From Entamoeba invadens IP1 (taxonomy: Eukaryota; Evosea; Mastigamoebida; Endamoebidae): a stretch of 15,013 nt of DNA. This document shows, piece after piece, positions 1 through 8,793 of the stretch. The position numbers and the translations under genes were made by a program. The first letter of the stretch is position 1. Every line of letters starts with the position of its first letter. Below the pieces are notes generated by a model, which saw only the letters and a list, made by a program, of their open reading frames with translations, searched no databases and had not been told where the DNA came from. Location: positions 27,892 to 42,904 of the forward strand of contig NW_004440269.1 in assembly GCF_000330505.1 (NCBI RefSeq), written 5' to 3'.

Positions 1-299
1 ATTTTAAAAATAAATGTGTTGATATAAAATGAATAACTGGAGAAATTTTGACAAAATCAAACAACTATTGACTCAATATAATATAAAAAGCAAAATATAA
101 AGTTGTGTATCATTATAGGAATTATAAAACAATACAATATACTAACATTTTAATCGATTTAGTATTAAACCTCCATAATAATCAAAACGTTATAAAAGCA
201 ATACAGTAATTAAAATAAAACAATTAAAACATAATCAAAAGGGAAAAAATTTATGCAATACAACACCAATGTGAACAAATCAAAATACAGTAAAACTTT

Positions 300-644
300 T
301 CAAAAACGGTACTTTTGAAAAGAGGATTCTCTCAAAAGATGGTATTTTCCAATGAAACTAAAAATAAAGTTCTTTATAGAGCGGTAATTAAGGTTTGATT
401 GGCTTAAAATGTCCACTTTTGAAAAAAAAAACAAAAAATCCACACCCGCCTTCTCTTCAAAGTTTTTACTGTACACTTTAGTTTTTGAATAATAAAAACG
501 TTTTATCATTAAAAATTGGCCAGCTCCGAGTTGTGACTTAAATCTATTTGAGCATTTGTAGTCATATTTGAAATATAAATAATAAACAAATAATACAAGT
601 AATGAAAACATTTTTGTTGTGTCATGTTGTTTGTAAAAATACAT
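300..644 (-). CDS. Doubtful 114-codon open frame, unrecognised
   Basis: A minus-strand frame runs from an ATG at 642-644 to a stop at 300-302; the open frame extends five codons further upstream to a TTG. The product is basic and rich in Phe, Tyr, Lys and Ser, with a hydrophobic N-terminal stretch (Leu/Val/Tyr) that could be a membrane segment or only a reflection of A+T-rich codons. No family motif is recognised. The one argument for it is length: with this composition roughly one codon in ten to twelve should be a stop, so an open run of this size is uncommon. No neighbouring gene or promoter-like element supports it. It could equally be a chance frame or a decayed fragment. Confidence 0.15.
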   Translation of the reverse strand: MYFYKQHDTTKMFSLLVLFVYYLYFKYDYKCSNRFKSQLGAGQFLMIKRFYYSKTKVYSKNFEEKAGVDFLFFFSKVDILSQSNLNYRSIKNFIFSFIGKYHLLRESSFQKYRF

Positions 645-913
645 CAAAAATATTAACAAGTAAGTTGAAAGTTATAGTGAATGGTTGAAATTGTGCACAA
701 GAAAAAAAATACAAAAATATTGCAAGACTAATGACCAAAGTACTTTAAATTATTTTTAATTATTATCATATTTTTCACAAAATCGTAACTGAAAAAAATG
801 AAGCTTTTATGAAACAAGTTTATTTTTATATAATTTTTTAATATATAAATTGATAAAAAAAATACCAATTAATTATTAACATGATGTTATAATTGTTGAT
901 TCAGTCAAACAAA

Positions 914-960
914 TTATAATTAATTAATAATATATTAATATATTAATTAATTAATTATAA
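914..960. repeat. 47-bp A/T-only quasi-palindrome
   Basis: The segment starts TTATAATTAATTAA and ends TTAATTAATTATAA and contains no G or C. It matches its own reverse complement except for a one-base offset on each arm. It could extrude as a hairpin, but sequences this A+T-rich form such palindromes readily by chance. Confidence 0.5.
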
Positions 961-2300
961 ATATAATTTAAATAAAATAACTTCAATTTAAATTGTATTA
1001 AACTATCAACTATTATTTTGTACTAAATATTAACATCAAAATTTGTTTTAATTGTTTTAAATTATTTATATATTAATAAATATTAATTTATATTAATTTA
1101 TATTATATATATTATAATATTATTATTTTATATAAATACAATATTTTCGAATATTTTTTTTAAATAATATAGATACATTATAATGTGGCTTTGTTCAAAT
1201 ATTTTAAATACTTTATGATTATTTGATAGCTTTATGAAAAATTAAATATTTTTGGTTTAAGTAATTTTTATAGTTTAAAATAATAAACTGATCTTTTAAT
1301 ACAATTTAACTTATTTACTTATAATTATTAATATATTTATAATAAAATAAAAACTATAATATATAGTTTGTTTGATTATGAGTATTCTATTTTTATCATT
1401 TCTATTGTTTTTTGCCAAAAATTTGTTTTTTTGGTCATCTATTTTGAGTAGATTTTTATTGTTACGTAATAACCCGATTTTTTGGGCAACTTAATTAATA
1501 TTTCTTTACCATACAGCAATTTTGCCGAAAAAAAAATGGTATTTCAGTCTTTTTTTCTTGAAAGGGAATTTTTACCGAACCATGAATTAAATGATTGTAT
1601 ATTTTCTGTTGTTTTTAATTTTTTTTATTATTAATAAAAATATTAGTATTTTTATTTATGGAAGTAACAATTAAAAGTTATTTTTTTTCAAAATGAAACG
1701 TTTTACTGTTATTGGTTATGTTAATTATAATATAGTTTTTTTCTTAATTTTGACTTCTACAACTTACATTCTTTAATTTTAATATAATTTAAAAAAATTA
1801 GAACAATATTAAATGATGTAATAGTTATAATAATTAATAAAAATACTAATAAAACAATTATTAAATTCAGTTATATTTCACAATATGCAGAATGAAAATA
1901 AATTTTTGTTACAAATTGTTAGTAAAAAAAACATTTGATAAATTTTTAGCCACTTTCGAAAAATATTTCGTATTAATACCAAAAAACAATTAAAAATACA
2001 CCAAATCAATTCAATTTAAATAAATAAAATGAATTTTGAATTTTGAGTGTTGAACAATTAAACATCATTTGTGACTTTAACTATCAACATTATTAACAAT
2101 CAGAAATACTGTATTGTAAAAATGTCTAACTGTTAGATTTAAGAGTTTTGTATTAAGTTGAAATATTTAAAAAATAGAAATTTGCGTCTATTTGTCGTGA
2201 ACCCAGTAGGAAAAATAATTTATTTGCTGGACAAGACAGAATTTGGAAAACTTTCCAGTTTAAAAAGATTGGTTAATATAAAATAGAAAAAAATATGACA

Positions 2301-3330
2301 ATGGAAAAGAATGAACTTATCGCGAATGCTTTAAAATAGTGGGTATTTCAAATAAATTCAAACACTGTTCAAAACTTCTCCAAAATAATTTCTACAATTA
2401 AAAATGCTTTGAAGAACATAAGATTGTTATTCCAATAAAAAGAGGAAAAAAGTTTATCAAATATGATAAATATTGAAATATCTAATATAACATACGACAA
2501 ACCCTTTTCATATTGTTTTGAATTAGAAAAAAAGTCGGCTGTTCAAAAACAACACAGATAAAATAAGAAAAAAACAATTATTTTAGATATTGCAAACAAA
2601 TATCCACACAATTTTTGACTCAAAAACAAATAAAAGACAGATGGGCTTTTCTAAACAATAACTTTGGAATGAAAATATTAAAAATGGGAATAACAATAAT
2701 AAGTGATGAAAGTCGGTTTGGGTTGTTTCCAGACAAAAAGTTGTGTTGGAGACAAAATCATTTTAGCAAATCTACGCAAATTTCACAAAAGAAAAGGCAA
2801 CATAAAAGTTCCCAAAACTATCAGAGAACAATTATTTTAAACGTCCAAACACAACCGTTCAATAATGGTATGGGGAGCTATCGGGGTCGGATATAAGAGT
2901 AAATTTATACATTGTTCACAATAAGAGGGAGGAAAAGAATATATTGAAATGCTCGAAAACGGTCATTTCTTTGAAATGTTAAAAAGAAACTGAGTAACAA
3001 CATTGTGCATTTTCAACAAGATGATGTTCCTGCCCATCATTCATTTACAACTAAAAACAACCACAATCAAAGGGTGTAAGGCTGATGTTATGGCCATATA
3101 ATTTTCCATAAATATTCCCAATATAACATTTATGAGGAATTATGGATAGAAGGTTAAGAAAAAACTACCCAGTTATTAAAACAGAAAAGAGATAGTTTTA
3201 TTTATTAAGAAAGATTAAGAATGCAATTCCACAATCATTAGTCGACAAATTGATGTTTTTAATTCAAAAAAACGTTTTGAATAATACATGAGTCAAAAAA
3301 AGGTCCAATTGTTTATTTATCAAATTTTAA
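2301..3330 (+). pseudogene. Decayed Tc1/mariner transposase (DD34E type)
   Basis: This is a relic of a Tc1/mariner cut-and-paste transposase. An ATG at 2301 opens a region resembling the N-terminal helix-turn-helix, already broken by stops. The longest intact piece (about 2615-2896) carries RWAFLNNNFG followed by the first catalytic motif SDESRFGLF, with Asp at 2705-2707. After it come a MVWGA-like stretch, then FQQDDVPAHHS with the second catalytic Asp at 3020-3022. Next is WPYNFP and a degraded PIENLW motif in which the catalytic Glu codon is now TAA (3124-3126) and the Trp codon is TGA. The following RRLRKNYP and IPQSLVDKL stretches match the family C-terminus. Distance from the second Asp to the Glu position is 104 nt, one base short of the 105 expected for 34 intervening residues. 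Several frameshifts and stops make it inactive. I could not find its terminal inverted repeats. Confidence 0.88.
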
Positions 3331-3460
3331 ACAATTTAAAAATGGGAAAAATCTAGTGTTTTAAAAAATCGAATCAAAGGAGTTTGAACCTTATTATCAA
3401 TAAAAAATTTTTTAAATGTAATTGGTAATTAATTGTATAAAATTATAATTAATATAATAA

Positions 3461-3637
3461 CTCAGAAGCAAAATAAAACAACACACGTTTTCTTGTATAT
3501 TTTAAGTAAAACATACCTATCAAAAAATGAACACTTACTAAAAAACTGTAACCAGTTTATACCGAAGTTGTCCTCGAGGTCATTTAATTTATAATTGAAA
3601 AGACTCTGTAAAGAAAAACTAAAACGTGGTTTAGCAA
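3461..3637. repeat. 177-bp direct repeat, copy 1
   Basis: The sequence from CTCAGAAGCAAAATAAAACA to GTGGTTTAGCAA is found again at 10474-10650 in the same orientation. I found no difference and no indel; the offset is a constant 7,013. On its left the similarity fades through an A/T-rich ATTAATATAATAA stretch; on its right it stops abruptly after TTTAGCAA. The two copies bracket the 6.6-kb long-inverted-repeat element, at 188 bp on this side and 18 bp on the other. The family is not recognised. Confidence 0.93.
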
Positions 3638-3671
3638 CAAGGTAAGCAATTCCCTTGTTAATTTTAAACAT
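3462..3671 (-). CDS. Possible 69-codon ORF within the direct repeat, unrecognised
   Basis: The frame starts at an ATG (3669-3671) and ends at a stop at 3462-3464, so its last 57 or so codons coincide almost exactly with the 177-bp direct repeat. The middle contains NDLEDNFGINWLQFF; the rest is rich in Phe, Lys and Cys. No domain is recognised. GTATGT- and TTTACAG-like sequences in it could be splice signals, so it may be an exon fragment rather than a gene. In the second repeat copy the first dozen codons are missing and a stop lies just upstream, so only this copy has the start. It is either a fragment of a dispersed host or transposon gene, or a chance frame in a duplicated sequence. Confidence 0.2.
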   Translation of the reverse strand: MFKINKGIAYLVAKPRFSFSLQSLFNYKLNDLEDNFGINWLQFFSKCSFFDRYVLLKIYKKTCVVLFCF

Positions 3672-3821
3672 TTTGCCAAAAGTGCATTCTTAAATTAAAA
3701 AAAATAACATAAAAGTGTAAATTTTTGTTTTTTATGAACCCTTATTTTAACTGTTTTTTAAAATAAAAACACTTATCAAGTATAGTTTAATATACTATAA
3801 ATTAATACCATTTAAATTTTA

Positions 3822-3825
3822 TTAA
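3822..3825. repeat. TTAA target-site duplication, left
   Basis: TTAA directly abuts the CCCTTCGAGG tip of the left long inverted repeat and is matched by TTAA at 10456-10459. The sequences outside the two TTAA copies are unrelated, which marks the edge of the element. Confidence 0.75.
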
Positions 3826-4455
3826 CCCTTCGAGGACTGAAAATTTTTTATTTTTTTCTTTTTTTTCAGAAAAAATTTCAAAAAATAATTTCACTTTTCC
3901 AAAAAATGAAAATAATGACGACTTTTCATGAACAATTTAGAATGATTTTTGACTTATTTGATAAAATAGTTCAACTTAAATTCAAACTTTTGAATTATTT
4001 ATAAAACATTTCATCATTCATAAACTCAAATTAATTGGGTTTTGTTAAAGATTCGTCCTTCAATCAATAAAATATGTAATTTAACAAATTAATATTTGTA
4101 ATAAAAATAATACGAAAATAAACTGTTTTTATAAACAAATAAAAATGTTAATTAAAATTGATTAAATAATATTATCAGATATTCAAGTTTCTTAAAAAAC
4201 ACTTAAAAAGTGTGCAAGATTGTAGGTTTGATATAACCAATAAGATTGGTTCAAACCAAAATAAAATAAGAACATAACAAAAATATTGTTGTCGAAATAA
4301 AAAATGGATTTTACTCAAACGAAAAATAATTGGAGAACCAAATAACATCAAAAATATTACGATAAAAACCCGTTATTTATTAATATTTGTGTTCGTTATT
4401 CAAATAACACAACAATAACATGAAATTGATTATCTTATATGGTAAAACAACGCTA
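3826..4455 (+). repeat. Left terminal inverted repeat (~630 bp)
   Basis: This is the reverse complement of 9826-10455. The outer part, from 3826 to about 4367, shows no difference from its partner in my line-by-line comparison. From about 4368 to 4429 the arms are related but clearly diverged, and from about 4430 to 4455 (ending GGTAAAACAACGCTA) they are identical again. Beyond 4455 similarity ends. The arm contains no open frame of note. Confidence 0.95.
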
Positions 4456-4734
4456 CAAAACATCAATTTAAGTCGAGAAAAAATAGCAGTTTTGGATACA
4501 TTATACAATGCGTGACAAAAGAATAATAATTTGTATCGTAATTTTAATTATAAATAAACTATAATAAATCAACCTTTGAATAATTAAAACGATAGTAAAT
4601 TATTGAATATTATATGTTTGTTTATTACAATAATTATAATAATATGAAAACTAAACTAAATAAACACCTACACAAATATAATTAAATTGAGCCAAGAATG
4701 AACAGCCTTGATTATGCTTATTCGTTTTTCATCT
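4456..4734. other. Unassigned interior between left inverted repeat and actin fragment
   Basis: A+T-rich sequence with no recognisable coding region. The actin-related reading may trail into its right edge: a minus-strand stretch near 4690-4735 has a faint resemblance to the actin segment after the DRMQKE motif, but it is too decayed to claim. Confidence 0.5.
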
Positions 4735-5095
4735 GCAACTTTCTCCTTCTCTTGTCTGTCGTTGATTTTTGGATTGATTTTCCACCAGACAAAACGATGT
4801 TTCTGTACAAGTCCTTTCTGAAATATGTCGACATCGCAATTCATGATTGAGTTGTAAGTTGTCTCGTGGATACCTGATGCTTCCATACCAAGGAATGATG
4901 GCTGAAAAAGTGCTTCTGGGCATCTGAATCTCTCGTTTTCAATGGTGATGACTTCACTGTTTGAAAATTTGTTTTATTTTTCGAGTTCTGATGATGAAGC
5001 AGATTTTTGCATTTTTTCGTCAAATCAAATGCAAGGCGGCAAAGTTATTTATAGTAATAAGTAATTATTTATTTTTTGAATTTTTATTCCAAATA
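4735..5095 (-). pseudogene. Actin gene fragment (middle to C-terminal third), broken
   Basis: Read on the minus strand, this is a piece of a conventional actin gene. In order, frameshifts aside, it gives LCRLAFD, then a MQKSASSSELEK-like segment, [57 protein letters not shown] and an INDRQEKE segment matching the IADRMQKE motif. This corresponds roughly to residues 213-316 of the usual 375. At least three frame changes are needed: after LAFD, between CDVDI and RKDLY, and after SGG. An in-frame TAA follows ELEK. The N-terminal two thirds and the last 60 or so residues are absent here. The upstream end meets the pogo-like insertion at 5096, and a weak actin-like stretch may resume beyond it near 7144-7230. 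It makes no functional protein. Its position inside a TTAA element suggests host-gene capture, or insertion into an old pseudogene. Confidence 0.9.
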
Positions 5096-5117
5096 CAGTC
5101 GATACTCTATCGGATTG
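5096..5117 (+). repeat. Left terminal inverted repeat of the pogo-like element
   Basis: 22 bp starting CAGTCGATACTCTATCGG, the exact reverse complement of 7120-7141. It is preceded by the TA target site at 5094-5095. Confidence 0.95.
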
Positions 5118-5153
5118 GACTTCTATGGGATTGGAATTCTATAAGATTTGGTT
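5106..5153 (+). repeat. Three tandem 16-bp repeats at the left pogo-like end
   Basis: TCTAT recurs at 5106, 5122 and 5138, exactly 16 bp apart, each followed by a version of GGATTGGA (CGGATTGGACT, GGGATTGGAAT, AAGATTTGGTT). The first copy overlaps the terminal inverted repeat. A further inverted CCAATCCGAT lies near 5178-5187. Such arrays in related transposons can be transposase binding sites; that role is inferred here. Confidence 0.7.
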
Positions 5154-5378
5154 TTTTATCCAACCAAAATTCAAACCAATCCGATTATATTTATAAAACA
5201 CCCGAAATGGTAGTATTAAAATTGTTCATACAATTTTATTTTCTTTTCTCTCTTTTTGGTTATATAAAACAAAAATAAAATGTTATCTAATGGAAATTTT
5301 GGCAAAAAAGCTTTTACTGGATTAATCTGGTATTAATTTAAATAAATTGGCAACGATGAAAAACTAACATAAACTCGT

Positions 5379-6924
5379 TTATAACGTATTTCCAAAGACC
5401 GCATCAATTTCTGAACACTCAGAACACATTTCTTCCAATTTTTTGTGCTTTTCTTGTTGCTCTTTTTTGAGCATATCGATTCTTATTTCATTTTCTTCAA
5501 TTTGCCTTTTGATGTCAATTTCACTATCAAACAAGTCTTTGGCTAACCTCATTCTGTCTTTTCTTTGTGTGTCACGTATTATTGGTGCATACATCTCTTG
5601 ATCTGTCATCGCTGGTGGTACATTTTCCAATTGAAGATATTCAGAATCGAATTGACTTTCAACTTGAGAGTTCTGATTTGAATTGTTTTCTCCTTGAAAC
5701 ACTGAATGAAACCAACAGTTTTTTACAGTAGTTACAGTAACACTTTCTTTCCAACAACTAACTACCATTTTCATTGCTTCACACACTCGAATCTTGGGTT
5801 CTACAAACTCAACTGGATGTTCCGGGTCTTTACTTTCATTGTAACGTTTCAAGGCACTGTAAAACATATCAACAACAGTAGATCTGTAATGCTGTTCCAA
5901 ACACTGTATTATACCAGCATCTAGTGGCTGGAACACACTAGTGGTGTTTGGTGGCAAGAAACGTACGACAATGTTTTTCAATTGAAGTAGATACACGTTT
6001 TTGCCTTTAGAATCCTTTTCAACGTAGGTGTATCTATCACCTGATATTTGTTCATCCGATTTAAACTGGAGTTTGTGTGAACTGCAGTTATCAACTATAA
6101 GCAGTATGTGTTTACTTGTTAGTTCCACCTTGTCATCCCAGTCAATCAACCATTGATGAAAAATCAATGTTGTCATCCATGATTTGTTTTGAGACGTATA
6201 AAGAACTTTCATATTTTCAAATTCGATTTCTCCAAACCAGCGAGGTTCTTTAGAGTTTCCAATAAACAACGGATCCTTTTTTTTTCTCCAGAAAGTGAGC
6301 AGCAAAGTAACACTGTAATCCTGTTGTTTGGTGTTTTGGTTCCATGTGTTTGACTTGTATTTGATAATGTTTTCGTGGGCATCAACTTATAAAAAAGACC
6401 AGTTTCATCGGCATTCCAAACATCATCTGGATTATATCTTGCGATTTCATTTTTCAACAGTTCCATTTCTCTTGTATACTTGTTTGCATCAACAGACTCT
6501 GATTGACCACTCAAAACTTTGGAAGAAATGCCATGTCTTTTACAGAACTTTTCTGCCCAACCAACACTGCACTTTAATTCGGTTTGATTATTCAATTTAC
6601 AATAATCAATTGCAATAATTCTCAACAGTCTGATTGAAACGGGTATGTTTTTTCTCTTGTGTCTACAAATGAATTGTATACAGCTTCATCCAAATCTTTG
6701 TCAATCAGTTTCCTGTTAACTTTTTGAGATGTTGCATTTTCTTGTTGCACACCAGCTTTGTTAATCTTTCTCGGTGTTTCTGTGCATATCTCTTTGTCGA
6801 AGTTTTCTTTGATTTTTTCATGAATTACAGGCTTCTTCATTTCTGGATTGGAATTGTGCCAAGCAATAATTTGGTTTTTTTGTTTAATTGTCAAATGCGT
6901 TGGTCGTTTTTGTTTCTTTGGCAT
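5379..6924 (-). pseudogene. Pogo/Tigger-like transposase (DDE_1), with two homopolymer frameshifts
   Basis: Transposase of the surrounding 2-kb element, about 514 codons from ATG (6922-6924, MPKKQKRP) to a stop at 5379-5381. The N-terminus (HLTIKQKNQIIAWHNSNP) fits a CENP-B/psq-type helix-turn-helix. A second DNA-binding segment (GWAEKFCKRHGI) resembles the Tc5-type CENP-B domain. The DDE_1 core follows: NADETGLF (Asp at 6407-6409), LLIVDNCSSH (Asp at 6090-6092) and LPPNTTSVFQPLDAGI (Asp at 5919-5921). The C-terminus is a charged, probably coiled-coil tail (KRQIEENEIRIDMLKKEQQ). The frame is interrupted twice: at an A6 run near 6640-6650 and an A9 run near 6277-6285. Both need a -1 shift, as if one A were missing from each run. 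No stop lies outside these joins. The second and third Asp are 56 residues apart, about 20 more than usual. Upstream TTG frames to 6939 are less likely starts. Confidence 0.92.
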
Positions 6925-7119
6925 GTCAATCAAGATCAAAATGATCTTTAAAATAGTTTTTTGTATTTACACGTGTCAATGATTTTTATTATATTTTTTA
7001 TCGTTTTTGTGTTTGGTGTTATTGTTATAAAAAAAACAAAATGCAAAAAATCAAAAAAACTTAAAAATAAATATTTTTTTTATTTTCCAATCCTTTGGGA
7101 AAACCATTTTACATATTTT

Positions 7120-7141
7120 CAATCCGATAGAGTATCGACTG
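7120..7141 (-). repeat. Right terminal inverted repeat of the pogo-like element
   Basis: 22 bp ending ATAGAGTATCGACTG, the exact reverse complement of 5096-5117 and followed by TA (7142-7143). Unlike the left end, it lacks the 16-bp tandem array; one related AAGGATTGGA is seen on the minus strand near 7087-7096. Confidence 0.95.
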
Positions 7142-8767
7142 TATAACAAGAAATTTGTGTGTTATTTCACAAAATTATTTAATGTTGATTTACGATATTT
7201 ATTGGATATTCAAATGTTTTTTCGGGATATAAGGATTAAAAAATGATAATTTTTGATTATAAATTGATTTTTCACATTGTTGTTTAAAATAGTGCAACTT
7301 GAAACTATAAATCTATTCATCACAAATCTTGAAATATCAACTCAATTATTGTGTTTATTCAAATTTATATCAAGTATTTTCTTTGTTTTATCACAAACTT
7401 TTTTGTTATGTAGTAAGTGACGTTGTTTTATGTAAGATTTAATAAGTACTTTTAATTAATTTAAACCATTTTATTGTTTAGCAATCTCCAAATAAAAACG
7501 CAAAATGTTCTTTGCATTTAATTTGTTAAAATAGTATTCATTAATTAAAAATAACTATAAATATTTTGCATTATTAAAACAATTGAACAAAACGGGGTAA
7601 CTATTCTGTATTTATTTTTAAAAAATTTAACAAAACGAATAATTAAAACACAAAACACAATTCGTTACAAAAAATCAAATAAACAATACATTATAAATTA
7701 TCTAATATTTTTAACTATAACTGTTAATAATATTATAAGTAACATTTGTTTGCCTATTTCTTATTTATCCATTGTCGTGGAATAACATATAGTCGTTAAT
7801 TTTAAATATTCTTTAAAATTATCCCTTTTAAAACAAAAATTATTTTGATATTTTTGTTATTTGGTGTGTTTAAATAACATTATTTTACCATTATTGTCAT
7901 TTAAAAAAATAAATTATTATTATATTATTATTTTGGACTCTATATTATTATTGGTAAAATAATATTAAAAATATAGTTTGTAATCAATTTTAACATCCAA
8001 ATAATTTTAATTGTTATCTATATAACAACTACATCAATTATATCACATGTAATCCTTTTATTGATCATTCACTAAACCATTGTGTTTCTGTTTATATAAA
8101 TTAAATGCTTATTTGTTTTAAATTTGAACTATATGTTTTCAACCAAAACGCGCTTTATTACAAACACTATGTATCTTCCACAATGATAACATTATAATAA
8201 GGGTGGTTATACCATTTTTGTTATAATTATACATAAAATACAATTTAGTTTTAATTACACAACGTTGTTATATCAATGTGATCACTTATCACTTCGATGA
8301 CATCACGTTGTAGTACAAATATATTTGTTGGTGTGTTATCTTGTCAAAATTATGTTTGTTGATTGTTACTATTATATATAACAATTATAATTATCAAACT
8401 ATTATAAATAACATGATAAATTATTAATAATATATTAATTTATTTTATTATAAATTATAGTTTAAAGTGTCAACTTTGGTATATATATCATGTTGTCTTT
8501 ACACTTGTTTTTATTTGTTTTTCATTATCTCTATACATTTACTATAAGTTTTTTGTTTGTTGCCCAAAAATGCATTATTCGAAAATGAATAAACAGTGGC
8601 TGCAAAATAAACAATTATTTACCAAATACAAATCTTTATATTATAAATAGATTGCATAAACCAAGTTTTGCCTTTTGTTTTTGTTTGAAAATGATAAAAA
8701 TATTCAAATTACAAACAATCAATTTATATCTTGCTTCCTCGACAGTGGCACGACTTGAAACTCAACG

Positions 8768-8793
8768 GATGACCACAAAACCTCGTGGTGATC
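8768..8793. repeat. Short hairpin in a G+C-richer patch
   Basis: GATGACCAC at 8768-8776 can pair with GTGGTGATC at 8785-8793, with one mismatch and an 8-base loop. It sits in an 85-bp patch of higher G+C. Attempts to read it as a tRNA fail because no T-arm or acceptor pairing is present. Confidence 0.4.

Larger units (their letters stand above)
1..2300. other. A+T-rich stretch without a convincing gene
   Basis: Apart from one doubtful open frame at 300-644, this 2.3-kb stretch has no reading frame with recognisable protein features on either strand. It consists mostly of A/T runs, including stretches of some 70 bases made only of A and T (about 911-980 and 1066-1139). Slightly less A+T-rich patches lie near 440-530 and 1430-1580, but I could not relate them to a family. 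It may be intergenic DNA or transposon debris decayed beyond recognition. Confidence 0.6.
5096..7141. mobile_element. Pogo/Tigger-like DNA transposon, nearly intact
   Basis: A 2,046-bp element with 22-bp perfect terminal inverted repeats beginning CAGTCGATACTCTATCGG, flanked by TA at 5094-5095 and 7142-7143. Tips beginning CAG and a TA duplication are typical of the pogo/Tigger branch of the Tc1/mariner superfamily. It holds one transposase gene on the minus strand with the DDE_1 catalytic core. It lies inside the larger TTAA-flanked element and appears to interrupt the actin fragment. The intact ends and the almost complete reading frame suggest a fairly recent insertion. Confidence 0.93.

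Noticed and set aside
2100..3420. Terminal inverted repeats for the Tc1/mariner relic
   Set aside because: I compared the flanks on both sides and found no convincing inverted match, so the element ends were not annotated.
3571..3580. CCTCGAGG within the 177-bp repeat resembles the TTCGAGGAC tip of the TTAA element
   Set aside because: The shared stretch is about ten bases and there is no TTAA at the matching position; chance cannot be excluded.
4961..5278. Plus-strand open frame of 105 codons
   Set aside because: It runs antisense through the actin fragment and into the pogo-like left end, crossing the element boundary; it has no motif of its own.
6328..6618. Plus-strand open frames opposite the first transposase, also at 5706-5924 and 6724-6951
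   Set aside because: They are antisense shadows of the well-supported minus-strand transposase.
6640..6655. AAAAAAC as a canonical -1 ribosomal slippery heptamer
   Set aside because: The zero frame divides it as AA-AAA-AC instead of A-AAA-AAC, so simultaneous slippage of two tRNAs in the classic way does not fit; simple loss of an A is as likely.
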